Positions 25,457-37,767 of a DNA stretch of 64,000 bases are shown one piece after another (the stretch's first letter is position 1; each line of letters begins with the position of its first letter). The stretch lies in contig OZ020244.1 of assembly GCA_963971285.1 (NCBI GenBank), positions 434,001-498,000 of the forward strand, given 5' to 3'. The position numbers were made by a program, and so were the translations under genes. Origin of the DNA: Astropecten irregularis (lineage: Eukaryota > Echinodermata > Asteroidea > Paxillosida > Astropectinidae). The notes under the pieces are model-generated. The model saw only the letters and a program-made list of their open reading frames with translations, ran no database searches and was not told where the DNA came from.

Positions 25457-28400
25457 TATAAGGGGGGTAAACTTTTTTAATTGGTTGTCCAATTAGGCTC
25501 AAAGTGTAGAGTTTATGACACTGAGCTCATATGTGAAAACAAAATTGAAAAATATTATTGCGTTTTTCTACGGCACGGCTTAATGTGTTAGGTCGTTGAC
25601 CCGTGGTGGCCATACAAACGTGCACATTCTCCCTTATAATATTGTGTACACCCCATGGAAAGTCGGGCTCTGAATCCACATATTATTTCCTCACAAAGTT
25701 ATCTTATGGCTATTTTAGGATGCAATGATGCTCAGACCATTACATATAGTTTAATTAATCAAGGCGAGGGTGTCATTTCACATGGAAAAGTGGTGTAAGG
25801 TCAGGGTTGGCCTGTTTGGTTGTGGGGGGGGGGGGGCGTTTAGGCTATTCCGTGGAATATTTCTGCCCCAGTATCCATATTAAGACATAATGATGAACTT
25901 TTTTTGGATTATTCAATGCATATTACATTTCACCAAATTTCGCTGTCCTTGAGAATAATCATTTCCCCTCTGAAAAGTGAGAAAGAGGCGATTAGGGTTG
26001 TCAGCGTGTGGGCGGGGCTTGCTAGGGTTGGGTCTAGGTCTGGAGCCCCGGCTGGGGTTAGGGTTGGAATCAGAGCGATTTAGGGTTAAGAATTGGTCTT
26101 AGGGTTGAATTTTGGGGGCTAGGTTTACAATTTAGGGGATTGGGTTGGAATTTCGGCCGGCTAGGGTTACAATTTTGGGTCTAATGGGGTTAAAAGTTGG
26201 GCCACCTTCGTCTAAACAAAACTCGTAGGATGTAGAAAAGACAATGTAAGTTGAGTAATACAAGGTTTTATGCGTATTAGGATTGATGTTTTCAGGAAAT
26301 AATTAACAAAATCTGATGAGAAACTTGGTCTTATACAGTTTCTTATCGTTCTCGCCTCTCACAACAGAGTGGTGGCGCTATCACAAAATGGCTACCGATG
26401 CGCCGCCATCTTGTGACCTATAGGGTGCACCACACTAAATAAACTCCCATTGACCTTAGTGTAAAATCCCTCAACTTCACAGTTCAAAAAAACCCATCCA
26501 GAAGTTTCTCAGTTGTTGGTGCAATAGTGTAAATGATAGTGTGAACTCTCATCTACCCAATTCTTTTCAATTTTTGGTTGGGTAACCGATTGGATTTTTT
26601 GCTAATTGCCCCAAGAAAAAAACACCCCCGAAATGTCCTTCTTCCGTAACCGACTTGCTACGAGTTTTCATGAAGCAACCCTCCACGTTCAAGACAATGT
26701 AGGACCGGATTTTAAACCAAAATATCTCAAGTCTCCACAACAGGCTGAAACACTGAACCCCCAGGTTGTCATAACCAGTCAAAACTACACAATATATTAA
26801 TTGCACGACCCCCCAAATTGCATATTTAAAAAACATTTGAGGGTACACACATTATGATAATCAGCTCGGCGCATTGATTTTTGAGCTATTTAGTGTGGTG
26901 CATCCTATAAGGGGGGTAAACTTTTTTAATTGGTTGTCCAATTAGGCTCAAAGTGTAGAGTTTATGACACTGAGCTCATATGTGAAAACAAAATTGAAAA
27001 ATATTATTGCGTTTTTCTACGGCACGGCTTAATGTGTTAGGTCGTTGACCCGTGGTGGCCATACAAACGTGCACATTCTCCCTTATAATATTGTGTACAC
27101 CCCATGGAAAGTCGGGCTCTGAATCCACATATTATTTCCTCACAAAGTTATCTTATGGCTATTTTAGGATGCAATGATGCTCAGACCATTACATATAGTT
27201 TAATTAATCAAGGCGAGGGTGTCATTTCACATGGAAAAGTGGTGTAAGGTCAGGGTTGGCCTGTTTGGTTGTGGGGGGGGGGGGCGTTTAGGCTATTCCG
27301 TGGAATATTTCTGCCCCAGTATCCATATTAAGACATAATGATGAACTTTTTTTGGATTATTCAATGCATATTACATTTCACCAAATTTCGCTGTCCTTGA
27401 GAATAATCATTTCCCCTCTGAAAAGTGAGAAAGAGGCGATTAGGGTTGTCAGCGTGTGGGCGGGGCTTGCTAGGGTTGGGTCTAGGTCTGGAGCCCCGGC
27501 TGGGGTTAGGGTTGGAATCAGAGCGATTTAGGGTTAAGAATTGGTCTTAGGGTTGAATTTTGGGGGCTAGGTTTACAATTTAGGGGATTGGGTTGGAATT
27601 TCGGCCGGCTAGGGTTACAATTTTGGGTCTAATGGGGTTAAAAGTTGGGCCACCTTCGTCTAAACAAAACTCGTAGGATGTAGAAAAGACAATGTAAGTT
27701 GAGTAATACAAGGTTTTATGCGTATTAGGATTGATGTTTTCAGGAAATAATTAACAAAATCTGATGAGAAACTTGGTCTTATACAGTTTCTTATCGTTCT
27801 CGCCTCTCACAACAGAGTGGTGGCGCTATCACAAAATGGCTACCGATGCGCCGCCATCTTGTGACCTATAAGGGGGGTAAACTTTTTTAATTGGTTGTCC
27901 AATTAGGCTCAAAGTGTAGAGTTTATGACACTGAGCTCATATGTGAAAACAAAATTGAAAAATATTATTGCGTTTTTCTACGGCACGGCTTAATGTGTTA
28001 GGTCGTTGACCCGTGGTGGCCATACAAACGTGCACATTCTCCCTTATAATATTGTGTACACCCCATGGAAAGTCGGGCTCTGAATCCACATATTATTTCC
28101 TCACAAAGTTATCTTATGGCTATTTTAGGATGCAATGATGCTCAGACCATTACATATAGTTTAATTAATCAAGGCGAGGGTGTCATTTCACATGGAAAAG
28201 TGGTGTAAGGTCAGGGTTGGCCTGTTTGGTTGTGGGGGGGGGGGGGCGTTTAGGCTATTCCGTGGAATATTTCTGCCCCAGTATCCATATTAAGACATAA
28301 TGATGAACTTTTTTTGGATTATTCAATGCATATTACATTTCACCAAATTTCGCTGTCCTTGAGAATAATCATTTCCCCTCTGAAAAGTGAGAAAGAGGCG

Positions 28401-31244
28401 ATTAGGGTTGTCAGCGTGTGGGCGGGGCTTGCTAGGGTTGGGTCTAGGTCTGGAGCCCCGGCTGGGGTTAGGGTTGGAATCAGAGCGATTTAGGGTTAAG
28501 AATTGGTCTTAGGGTTGAATTTTGGGGGCTAGGTTTACAATTTAGGGGATTGGGTTGGAATTTCGGCCGGCTAGGGTTACAATTTTGGGTCTAATGGGGT
28601 TAAAAGTTGGGCCACCTTCGTCTAAACAAAACTCGTAGGATGTAGAAAAGACAATGTAAGTTGAGTAATACAAGGTTTTATGCGTATTAGGATTGATGTT
28701 TTCAGGAAATAATTAACAAAATCTGATGAGAAACTTGGTCTTATACAGTTTCTTATCGTTCTCGCCTCTCACAACAGAGTGGTGGCGCTATCACAAAATG
28801 GCTACCGATGCGCCGCCATCTTGTGACCTATAGGGTGCACCACACTAAATAAACTCCCATTGACCTTAGTGTAAAATCCCTCAACTTCACAGTTCAAAAA
28901 AACCCATCCAGAAGTTTCTCAGTTGTTGGTGCAATAGTGTAAATGATAGTGTGAACTCTCATCTACCCAATTCTTTTCAATTTTTGGTTGGGTAACCGAT
29001 TGGATTTTTTGCTAATTGCCCCAAGAAAAAAACACCCCCGAAATGTCCTTCTTCCGTAACCGACTTGCTACGAGTTTTCATGAAGCAACCCTCCACGTTC
29101 AAGACAATGTAGGACCGGATTTTAAACCAAAATATCTCAAGTCTCCACAACAGGCTGAAACACTGAACCCCCAGGTTGTCATAACCAGTCAAAACTACAC
29201 AATATATTAATTGCACGACCCCCCAAATTGCATATTTAAAAAACATTTGAGGGTACACACATTATGATAATCAGCTCGGCGCATTGATTTTTGAGCTATT
29301 TAGTGTGGTGCATCCTATAAGGGGGGTAAACTTTTTTAATTGGTTGTCCAATTAGGCTCAAAGTGTAGAGTTTATGACACTGAGCTCATATGTGAAAACA
29401 AAATTGAAAAATATTATTGCGTTTTTCTACGGCACGGCTTAATGTGTTAGGTCGTTGACCCGTGGTGGCCATACAAACGTGCACATTCTCCCTTATAATA
29501 TTGTGTACACCCCATGGAAAGTCGGGCTCTGAATCCACATATTATTTCCTCACAAAGTTATCTTATGGCTATTTTAGGATGCAATGATGCTCAGACCATT
29601 ACATATAGTTTAATTAATCAAGGCGAGGGTGTCATTTCACATGGAAAAGTGGTGTAAGGTCAGGGTTGGCCTGTTTGGTTGTGGGGGGGGGGGGCGTTTA
29701 GGCTATTCCGTGGAATATTTCTGCCCCAGTATCCATATTAAGACATAATGATGAACTTTTTTTGGATTATTCAATGCATATTACATTTCACCAAATTTCG
29801 CTGTCCTTGAGAATAATCATTTCCCCTCTGAAAAGTGAGAAAGAGGCGATTAGGGTTGTCAGCGTGTGGGCGGGGCTTGCTAGGGTTGGGTCTAGGTCTG
29901 GAGCCCCGGCTGGGGTTAGGGTTGGAATCAGAGCGATTTAGGGTTAAGAATTGGTCTTAGGGTTGAATTTTGGGGGCTAGGTTTACAATTTAGGGGATTG
30001 GGTTGGAATTTCGGCCGGCTAGGGTTACAATTTTGGGTCTAATGGGGTTAAAAGTTGGGCCACCTTCGTCTAAACAAAACTCGTAGGATGTAGAAAAGAC
30101 AATGTAAGTTGAGTAATACAAGGTTTTATGCGTATTAGGATTGATGTTTTCAGGAAATAATTAACAAAATCTGATGAGAAACTTGGTCTTATACAGTTTC
30201 TTATCGTTCTCGCCTCTCACAACAGAGTGGTGGCGCTATCACAAAATGGCTACCGATGCGCCGCCATCTTGTGACCTATAAGGGGGGTAAACTTTTTTAA
30301 TTGGTTGTCCAATTAGGCTCAAAGTGTAGAGTTTATGACACTGAGCTCATATGTGAAAACAAAATTGAAAAATATTATTGCGTTTTTCTACGGCACGGCT
30401 TAATGTGTTAGGTCGTTGACCCGTGGTGGCCATACAAACGTGCACATTCTCCCTTATAATATTGTGTACACCCCATGGAAAGTCGGGCTCTGAATCCACA
30501 TATTATTTCCTCACAAAGTTATCTTATGGCTATTTTAGGATGCAATGATGCTCAGACCATTACATATAGTTTAATTAATCAAGGCGAGGGTGTCATTTCA
30601 CATGGAAAAGTGGTGTAAGGTCAGGGTTGGCCTGTTTGGTTGTGGGGGGGGGGGGGGCGTTTAGGCTATTCCGTGGAATATTTCTGCCCCAGTATCCATA
30701 TTAAGACATAATGATGAACTTTTTTTGGATTATTCAATGCATATTACATTTCACCAAATTTCGCTGTCCTTGAGAATAATCATTTCCCCTCTGAAAAGTG
30801 AGAAAGAGGCGATTAGGGTTGTCAGCGTGTGGGCGGGGCTTGCTAGGGTTGGGTCTAGGTCTGGAGCCCCGGCTGGGGTTAGGGTTGGAATCAGAGCGAT
30901 TTAGGGTTAAGAATTGGTCTTAGGGTTGAATTTTGGGGGCTAGGTTTACAATTTAGGGGATTGGGTTGGAATTTCGGCCGGCTAGGGTTACAATTTTGGG
31001 TCTAATGGGGTTAAAAGTTGGGCCACCTTCGTCTAAACAAAACTCGTAGGATGTAGAAAAGACAATGTAAGTTGAGTAATACAAGGTTTTATGCGTATTA
31101 GGATTGATGTTTTCAGGAAATAATTAACAAAATCTGATGAGAAACTTGGTCTTATACAGTTTCTTATCGTTCTCGCCTCTCACAACAGAGTGGTGGCGCT
31201 ATCACAAAATGGCTACCGATGCGCCGCCATCTTGTGACCTATAG

Positions 31245-32693
31245 GGTGCACCACACTAAATAAACTCCCATTGACCTTAGTGTAAAATCCCTCAACTTCA
31301 CAGTTCAAAAAAACCCATCCAGAAGTTTCTCAGTTGTTGGTGCAATAGTGTAAATGATAGTGTGAACTCTCATCTACCCAATTCTTTTCAATTTTTGGTT
31401 GGGTAACCGATTGGATTTTTTGCTAATTGCCCCAAGAAAAAAACACCCCCGAAATGTCCTTCTTCCGTAACCGACTTGCTACGAGTTTTCATGAAGCAAC
31501 CCTCCACGTTCAAGACAATGTAGGACCGGATTTTAAACCAAAATATCTCAAGTCTCCACAACAGGCTGAAACACTGAACCCCCAGGTTGTCATAACCAGT
31601 CAAAACTACACAATATATTAATTGCACGACCCCCCAAATTGCATATTTAAAAAACATTTGAGGGTACACACATTATGATAATCAGCTCGGCGCATTGATT
31701 TTTGAGCTATTTAGTGTGGTGCATCCTATAAGGGGGGTAAACTTTTTTAATTGGTTGTCCAATTAGGCTCAAAGTGTAGAGTTTATGACACTGAGCTCAT
31801 ATGTGAAAACAAAATTGAAAAATATTATTGCGTTTTTCTACGGCACGGCTTAATGTGTTAGGTCGTTGACCCGTGGTGGCCATACAAACGTGCACATTCT
31901 CCCTTATAATATTGTGTACACCCCATGGAAAGTCGGGCTCTGAATCCACATATTATTTCCTCACAAAGTTATCTTATGGCTATTTTAGGATGCAATGATG
32001 CTCAGACCATTACATATAGTTTAATTAATCAAGGCGAGGGTGTCATTTCACATGGAAAAGTGGTGTAAGGTCAGGGTTGGCCTGTTTGGTTGTGGGGGGG
32101 GGGGGGCGTTTAGGCTATTCCGTGGAATATTTCTGCCCCAGTATCCATATTAAGACATAATGATGAACTTTTTTTGGATTATTCAATGCATATTACATTT
32201 CACCAAATTTCGCTGTCCTTGAGAATAATCATTTCCCCTCTGAAAAGTGAGAAAGAGGCGATTAGGGTTGTCAGCGTGTGGGCGGGGCTTGCTAGGGTTG
32301 GGTCTAGGTCTGGAGCCCCGGCTGGGGTTAGGGTTGGAATCAGAGCGATTTAGGGTTAAGAATTGGTCTTAGGGTTGAATTTTGGGGGCTAGGTTTACAA
32401 TTTAGGGGATTGGGTTGGAATTTCGGCCGGCTAGGGTTACAATTTTGGGTCTAATGGGGTTAAAAGTTGGGCCACCTTCGTCTAAACAAAACTCGTAGGA
32501 TGTAGAAAAGACAATGTAAGTTGAGTAATACAAGGTTTTATGCGTATTAGGATTGATGTTTTCAGGAAATAATTAACAAAATCTGATGAGAAACTTGGTC
32601 TTATACAGTTTCTTATCGTTCTCGCCTCTCACAACAGAGTGGTGGCGCTATCACAAAATGGCTACCGATGCGCCGCCATCTTGTGACCTATAG
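31245..32693. repeat. A-B unit lacking one B
   Basis: Period of 1449 bp instead of 2410. The single B (31727-32693) has 13 G in its poly-G tract, the length seen in B copies that are followed by A. The missing copy is thus the first-type B, or an unequal exchange kept the last-type tract. Confidence 0.85.
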
Positions 32694-33175
32694 GGTGCAC
32701 CACACTAAATAAACTCCCATTGACCTTAGTGTAAAATCCCTCAACTTCACAGTTCAAAAAAACCCATCCAGAAGTTTCTCAGTTGTTGGTGCAATAGTGT
32801 AAATGATAGTGTGAACTCTCATCTACCCAATTCTTTTCAATTTTTGGTTGGGTAACCGATTGGATTTTTTGCTAATTGCCCCAAGAAAAAAACACCCCCG
32901 AAATGTCCTTCTTCCGTAACCGACTTGCTACGAGTTTTCATGAAGCAACCCTCCACGTTCAAGACAATGTAGGACCGGATTTTAAACCAAAATATCTCAA
33001 GTCTCCACAACAGGCTGAAACACTGAACCCCCAGGTTGTCATAACCAGTCAAAACTACACAATATATTAATTGCACGACCCCCCAAATTGCATATTTAAA
33101 AAACATTTGAGGGTACACACATTATGATAATCAGCTCGGCGCATTGATTTTTGAGCTATTTAGTGTGGTGCATCC

Positions 33176-33395
33176 TATAAGGGGGGTAAACTTTTTTAAT
33201 TGGTTGTCCAATTAGGCTCAAAGTGTAGAGTTTATGACACTGAGCTCATATGTGAAAACAAAATTGAAAAATATTATTGCGTTTTTCTACGGCACGGCTT
33301 AATGTGTTAGGTCGTTGACCCGTGGTGGCCATACAAACGTGCACATTCTCCCTTATAATATTGTGTACACCCCATGGAAAGTCGGGCTCTGAATC
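33176..33395. repeat. partial B truncated by assembly gap
   Basis: Matches the first 220 bp of B, then runs into N. The true right end of the array is unknown. Confidence 0.95.
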
Positions 33396-33595
33396 NNNNN
33401 NNNNNNNNNNNNNNNNNNNNNNNNNNNNNNNNNNNNNNNNNNNNNNNNNNNNNNNNNNNNNNNNNNNNNNNNNNNNNNNNNNNNNNNNNNNNNNNNNNNN
33501 NNNNNNNNNNNNNNNNNNNNNNNNNNNNNNNNNNNNNNNNNNNNNNNNNNNNNNNNNNNNNNNNNNNNNNNNNNNNNNNNNNNNNNNNNNNNNNN
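33396..33595. other. assembly gap (200 N)
   Basis: Exactly 200 N, a round number suggesting a placeholder, so the array may be longer or shorter than shown. Open frames translated across it are meaningless. Confidence 1.
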
Positions 33596-33604
33596 CTGCA
33601 ATCT

Positions 33605-34143
33605 CGACAAATTTGGGGGATTGTAGCTTTACGGGTCCTAAAACTATAAAGGAAAGGAAACTTCTTTTTGAAAAGTAACTTACCTACATATACTTTGTTG
33701 GTCTTCTCCTCTATATTACCAAGGTTAATTTTTTGGAAAGAGGGCAGGGCTTTGATTTTTGAGGGAAATTATGGGGTAAAAACGGTAACCAAGATTGTAA
33801 CATTTCACCGTTGCACGGACGGCCGCACACGAGAATAGTCTGGTTTCCACTCTGACATTTTGAGGACTCTTGATATGTTGGGTCTGGGCACTAGACTAAC
33901 CAGACCAGACAAAATGGCCGCACGCGATCAGACGGCCTGTTTTAAAGTTTACAAGAAGCGCGTAAGAAAATTGAATTTTAACCCTGAAATGTTTAACAAA
34001 TTTCTTCAATCTAGGCTTTTAAGGACCCAGGAACATTTGCTGGAAGTCAAAAGTATCATTTTTGAGGAGTAGAAGTTAGTTCAGAGCCAAAAAAATCAAT
34101 GTGTTTTGGGATCCCGTCAACCCACAATCGCCCAAATTTGTCG
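33605..34143. mobile_element. TIR element, about 0.54 kb, copy 2
   Basis: Ends CGACAAATTTGGGGGATTGT at the left and, in complement, CGACAAATTTGGGCGATTGT at the right. The body matches 11870-12390 with scattered substitutions and small indels (for example TCTTCTCCTC for TCTCCTC). Copy 1 shares the inner TIR but not CGACAAA. Same orientation as copy 1, so the two elements are direct repeats flanking the satellite array. Confidence 0.75.
33914..34072 (+). CDS. small open frame (52 codons plus stop) inside TIR element, copy 2
   Basis: Counterpart of 12168-12326, with the same ATG context and the same stop. It differs from copy 1 by replacement changes only (S/A, P/Q, V/A, C/R, M/R, K/E). Unrecognised; likely a relic. 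Confidence 0.15.
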   Translation: MAARDQTACFKVYKKRVRKLNFNPEMFNKFLQSRLLRTQEHLLEVKSIIFEE

Positions 34144-34457
34144 CATGTCAACATCGAACATGCATCAAGTTGTTGAAGACTCAATCTCAATACGTTTGTA
34201 CACTGCAAAGATTCCCATGCGCTTTAGCAATGAGTTCACGTACAATGTTATTACACGGAGACTGGGAACTTGACACAATGTCACAGACTTTGCCAAAATA
34301 CATCAACGACTGTTTTATGTTACCCTTATAGGCAAGCACGTGGACCAACATGGCGTTTGAGTTAACGGTGGCATGAAACAGTCATCCATGTTTAGCAAAG
34401 GTTAGCCTGTGACATTCGTCGTAGTTCACAGACTTCGTGTATGTGGCTCATTGCTAA

Positions 34458-34835
34458 GGCCATAAAAAAAAATTGTTGTATTGGCGTAACCCGCCCGACC
34501 CAAAAATATGCCCCGACCGTAAACATTTTAAACCAAAATAAAAAAATAAAAAAATAAAATAAATAAAAATAGAGAAAAAAACAAAATAAAATAAAATAAA
34601 TTGCAAATTTGTATGCAGATTAAAAGCTTAAAAGGAGCAAAAGATGGAAACCAGACTGGTTAAAGTTGTTATGTCATTTCTTGTCTTTATTTGACACGTC
34701 AAATACTGTGATATACAGGGGGAAAAGCATTTAATACCCCAGGAAAAATTAAATAAAAAATAAAAAAAATCCGCCCGCCCTACCCTATTTTCCAAACCTC
34801 TGTTACGCCAATACAACCATTTTTTTTTTATGGCC
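34458..34835. mobile_element. PIF/Harbinger-like MITE (378 bp)
   Basis: Terminal inverted repeats begin GGCCATAAAAAAAAAT and continue TTGTATTGGCGTAAC on both sides. Exact 3-bp TAA duplications occur at 34455-34457 and 34836-34838. A TWA duplication with GG..CC ends is characteristic of PIF/Harbinger. The interior is A-rich (AAATAAAATAAA) with no transposase, so it is non-autonomous. Confidence 0.8.
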
Positions 34836-34838
34836 TAA

Positions 34839-36039
34839 AGTGCGTGATAATTTTCAATACAGATCTATGGTGCTCACTCACGAAATGAAAATTGGTGCAG
34901 GCCAACTTTTGGATCCTACTCCGTCTTCGTCAGGGCTTTGAATTGTGTCTTGAATGGTATAATAATATGTATTTGGACGAAAAGCAGTATAAAATGTGGT
35001 GGGTTCCGATGTAAAAGTTAAATCTGTCTCCCCGCCAAATGTGTCCGCGGGTGTGTAAATGTGTCCACGTAGGCGGACACAAGTTTACAGAAGGTGACCG
35101 ACATCCTAAAATCAAGATGTCCACATCCTGAGAAGTTCTGGTTATATAAAGTTTGAATGTATGATATATATGAGGGCCTATGCCGAACCGTTTGTCAATT
35201 GCAAGGTGGTAACCATGTTATCTCAGGATGTCGTCATCTTGCCTGTAATTATTATGTCGTCATCCCGAGCTAGATACAGGATCTCTACAAATCTGATGGC
35301 ACCTCTAGAGCTCCGTAATTAGAGGTGAGAGAGGGCGCAATTCAACTGTGTTATGAATGAACACTATAGTCATCAGTGCTCACAAACTAAATAAAAAAAG
35401 ATGCTAAAATAATAGGCGAATATTGGAGCGCAAAACTATATACTCGTAAATAGTAAACCCACAACTACTTTGGGATCATGAATTAAAAGGTACACGTTGG
35501 TTCCATCCATTTCCCAGGTTCAAAGTTAACACTGCACACTTTTTAAATGTCATGGAAAGCGGTTACAATAACATCCACTGGTATAATGCACATAATGCAC
35601 ATAGCTATACATTATGCTCCATCAATCTTCACTTCATTGCATTATTCTTGAATAAGTAAAGCTAAGAATAAACCTCCATTGAGCTTATTAATCCTCTGCC
35701 ATACTCAGCTTATTTCTAATTGTTTGGCATTATATTTTGACTGATTCGGATTCACGAGTTTTCAGGTAGCAGGTACTTGTGTATACCAAAATGACAGGCA
35801 ACACGGTTTAGCGGAGACGTACGTATGCCTACAGCCCTGGCGTACGGCGTGCAGTCACCGTGCTTCGCCTGCTTGATGAGACCCGAGAGAGTACCGTATG
35901 ACTACAGAGTGCTGCCTGGTGTACGCGTAGTGTAGTCACAGCGTGGCAAGTACTAGGGGTGACCGACCCATGATACTGTAACAAGCCAATAACATTACAT
36001 ACACGACCCCAGACGTGGAAGTGTCACTGGGATATATAT
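34839..36039. other. unique non-coding DNA upstream of the promoter-like block
   Basis: No supported gene or repeat. CpG content rises from about 35815 (ACGTACGTATGCC, GGCGTACGGCGTGC), consistent with approach to a promoter region. Confidence 0.45.
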
Positions 36040-36290
36040 ATGAGCTATATAAAAGTCTAGACCTATTGTTCCAAGTGGCTGGATCCGGTTCCATCCAGTT
36101 CACTTCATCAAATTTGCAAGGTTGAAAATAATCCCCGCCGAAACTTATCGCTTGGACATATGCAAATGACAACGCACTATCCTCCAATGAGGATAGCCAT
36201 ATGCCAGACGTTTGGCGCTCGTTCTCAAAACTAACCAATTACTGCAGCCAAAAAAGTCTAGCTCATGAATATTAATTTTTATCTACTTGG
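36040..36290 (+). promoter_or_regulatory. promoter-like block of the spliced transcription unit
   Basis: In order: a TATA-like TATATAAAAG (36046-36055), an octamer ATGCAAAT (36160-36167), CCAAT (36184-36188), an E2F-like TTTGGCGC (36211-36218) and ACCAATT (36234-36240), then GGGCGCGAGAGCGG. It lies upstream of a strong splice donor at 36668. A start near 36075-36085 would fit the TATA box; a TATA-less start near 36290 would fit the CCAAT/E2F/octamer cluster. Motif matches only; no expression evidence. Confidence 0.45.
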
Positions 36291-36667
36291 GCGCGAGAGC
36301 GGAGTTTGTCATTCTGCTCTCTGAAGTCAGTCGGGGAAGGTTCATGACACTTGCTCCGCTCAGCCTTCACATTTTTGGCATCATGATCTGCCGAAAAATG
36401 GATCCGAATCTTACGAAAAACGGTCCTGCCAGTTTCCAGAATTTCCTGCAGATAGATGTGACAGGATACCTTACGAGTGCACTTGTTTTTGGAGTTGTGG
36501 GACTTGACTTTTGCGTCACTTATTCAACCGTACATTCTGACAGTAGGCCTACCGGCTATCGCACCGCCGGCCGGCGACCATGGGACCTTTGCAATCGGCT
36601 GGTGGAAACTTCGACCCTAAACTTCAGACGTGTTCTGAAAGTTATTTGACCCCAGATGAACCCCGAG
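36080..36667 (+). ncRNA. probable exon 1 of a multi-exon, mostly non-coding transcript
   Basis: The 3' end is a consensus donor, CCGAG|GTGAGTG at 36667/36668. The 5' end is a guess from the TATA box. A frame at 36287-36649 (120 codons from a TTG, about 101 from the first ATG near 36344) stops 15 bp before the donor. Its ATG context is weak and its sequence unrecognised, so I prefer leader or long non-coding exon. The next acceptor is at 37390. Confidence 0.45.
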
Positions 36668-37390
36668 GTGAGTGAAAAATTCACGTTGAATGCTTATTGT
36701 ATTGGCAAGTTATTATTCCCGGCCAAAAACTTGTTTTCCTGCATAAATTATTTTCCTTCAAACATATTTGGCATTTTTATTCTTATCGGTAATATTCTGA
36801 GGAACTCAAAGCATTTTTTTTGATAACGAGAATCCGCTGGTCAGCGTAAACCAAACCAGGCTAGTCAGTTAGTATGACTGTGCTAATGTCAGGATGTCTG
36901 TCTATGAAAACCACTTTGTATCATCAATTAACACATCGGATCATGTCAAGAGTTCAATGTTGTTCAATACATTCATACAAATTTGCATATGAATTGAAAT
37001 GCCAGGTGCACCACTGGCAGGTCACGCGCGCCTATTATAAGACGCGCACGTATTTACTCATCCATTGTGTGCTACCATGGCTACTGCTAGTCAATAAAAT
37101 GATGTGCCAAAAAGATGTGTATATCAGAAAAACAAGCCATATTCTCCCATAATCTTCAACTTCTGTTCCTGTGCAGCTTTGAAAATCATTTTATTCATGT
37201 AAAAAAAAATGTCCCGACATTGTTACAGTTTAATTATTTTGAAAATGGGAAAAGAATTATAAAAAACTCCTTCAAGCTTTCTTGTATTGGATATACTAAT
37301 GCTCTTTAAAAAACCAATAAAATATGTCAGGAAGATGCTTTAACCACATTTGAAAAATGTTTATGTTTTATTTTCTTCTCTTTTTTGTAG

Positions 37391-37615
37391 GAAAGAAATG
37401 GAGACAAGAGTGTTAGTTCAGTTGTCAACATCTTGGATGGCTCTGCTCTGAGGAAGATGACTACTTCTCATCAAAGCTTCCACACACGATCAGACGCAAG
37501 ACAGGGCTGTTTGCTGAGGTTTTCTCTCTTCTGTCCAGCCATGGGAAGGATTCTTGAATGAGTCACATATACATCCAATACAAGAATCTTCATGGATCTA
37601 TTCAGGTGATATTCA
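37391..37615 (+). ncRNA. probable exon 2
   Basis: The acceptor is excellent: TTTTCTTCTCTTTTTTGTAG directly before GAAAG. The downstream donor TTCAG|GTGATA is weaker, so the end is less certain. All three frames contain stops, so this exon is not coding in a simple way. Confidence 0.45.
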
Positions 37616-37767
37616 CTCTATAGAAAGCTATCACTACTGTATGTAGTGAGAAGTAAACAATTTTCATCAGTAATTTTATCCTGTATTCATCATACATGTT
37701 CAGTATACATGATCATGGTAGCATGTTTCCATTTTATATATTGCAATACAATATTACACTGGACATG

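Larger units (their letters stand above)
13411..33395. repeat. A-B-B composite satellite array
   Basis: Nine copies of a 482-bp element A start at 13411, 15821, 18232, 20642, 23052, 26424, 28834, 31245 and 32694. Between them lie copies of a 960-968-bp block B. The order is A-BB four times, A-BBB, A-BB twice, A-B, then A with a partial B cut by the N gap. The main period is 2410-2411 bp. Copies are nearly identical apart from the length of a poly-G tract, so amplification or homogenisation is recent. The 93-codon minus-strand and 64-codon plus-strand frames seen in every A are identical because the DNA is; they are not evidence of genes. Confidence 0.97.

Noticed and set aside
33322..33678. 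Frames spanning 33.3-33.7 kb
   Set aside because: They read through the 200-N gap.
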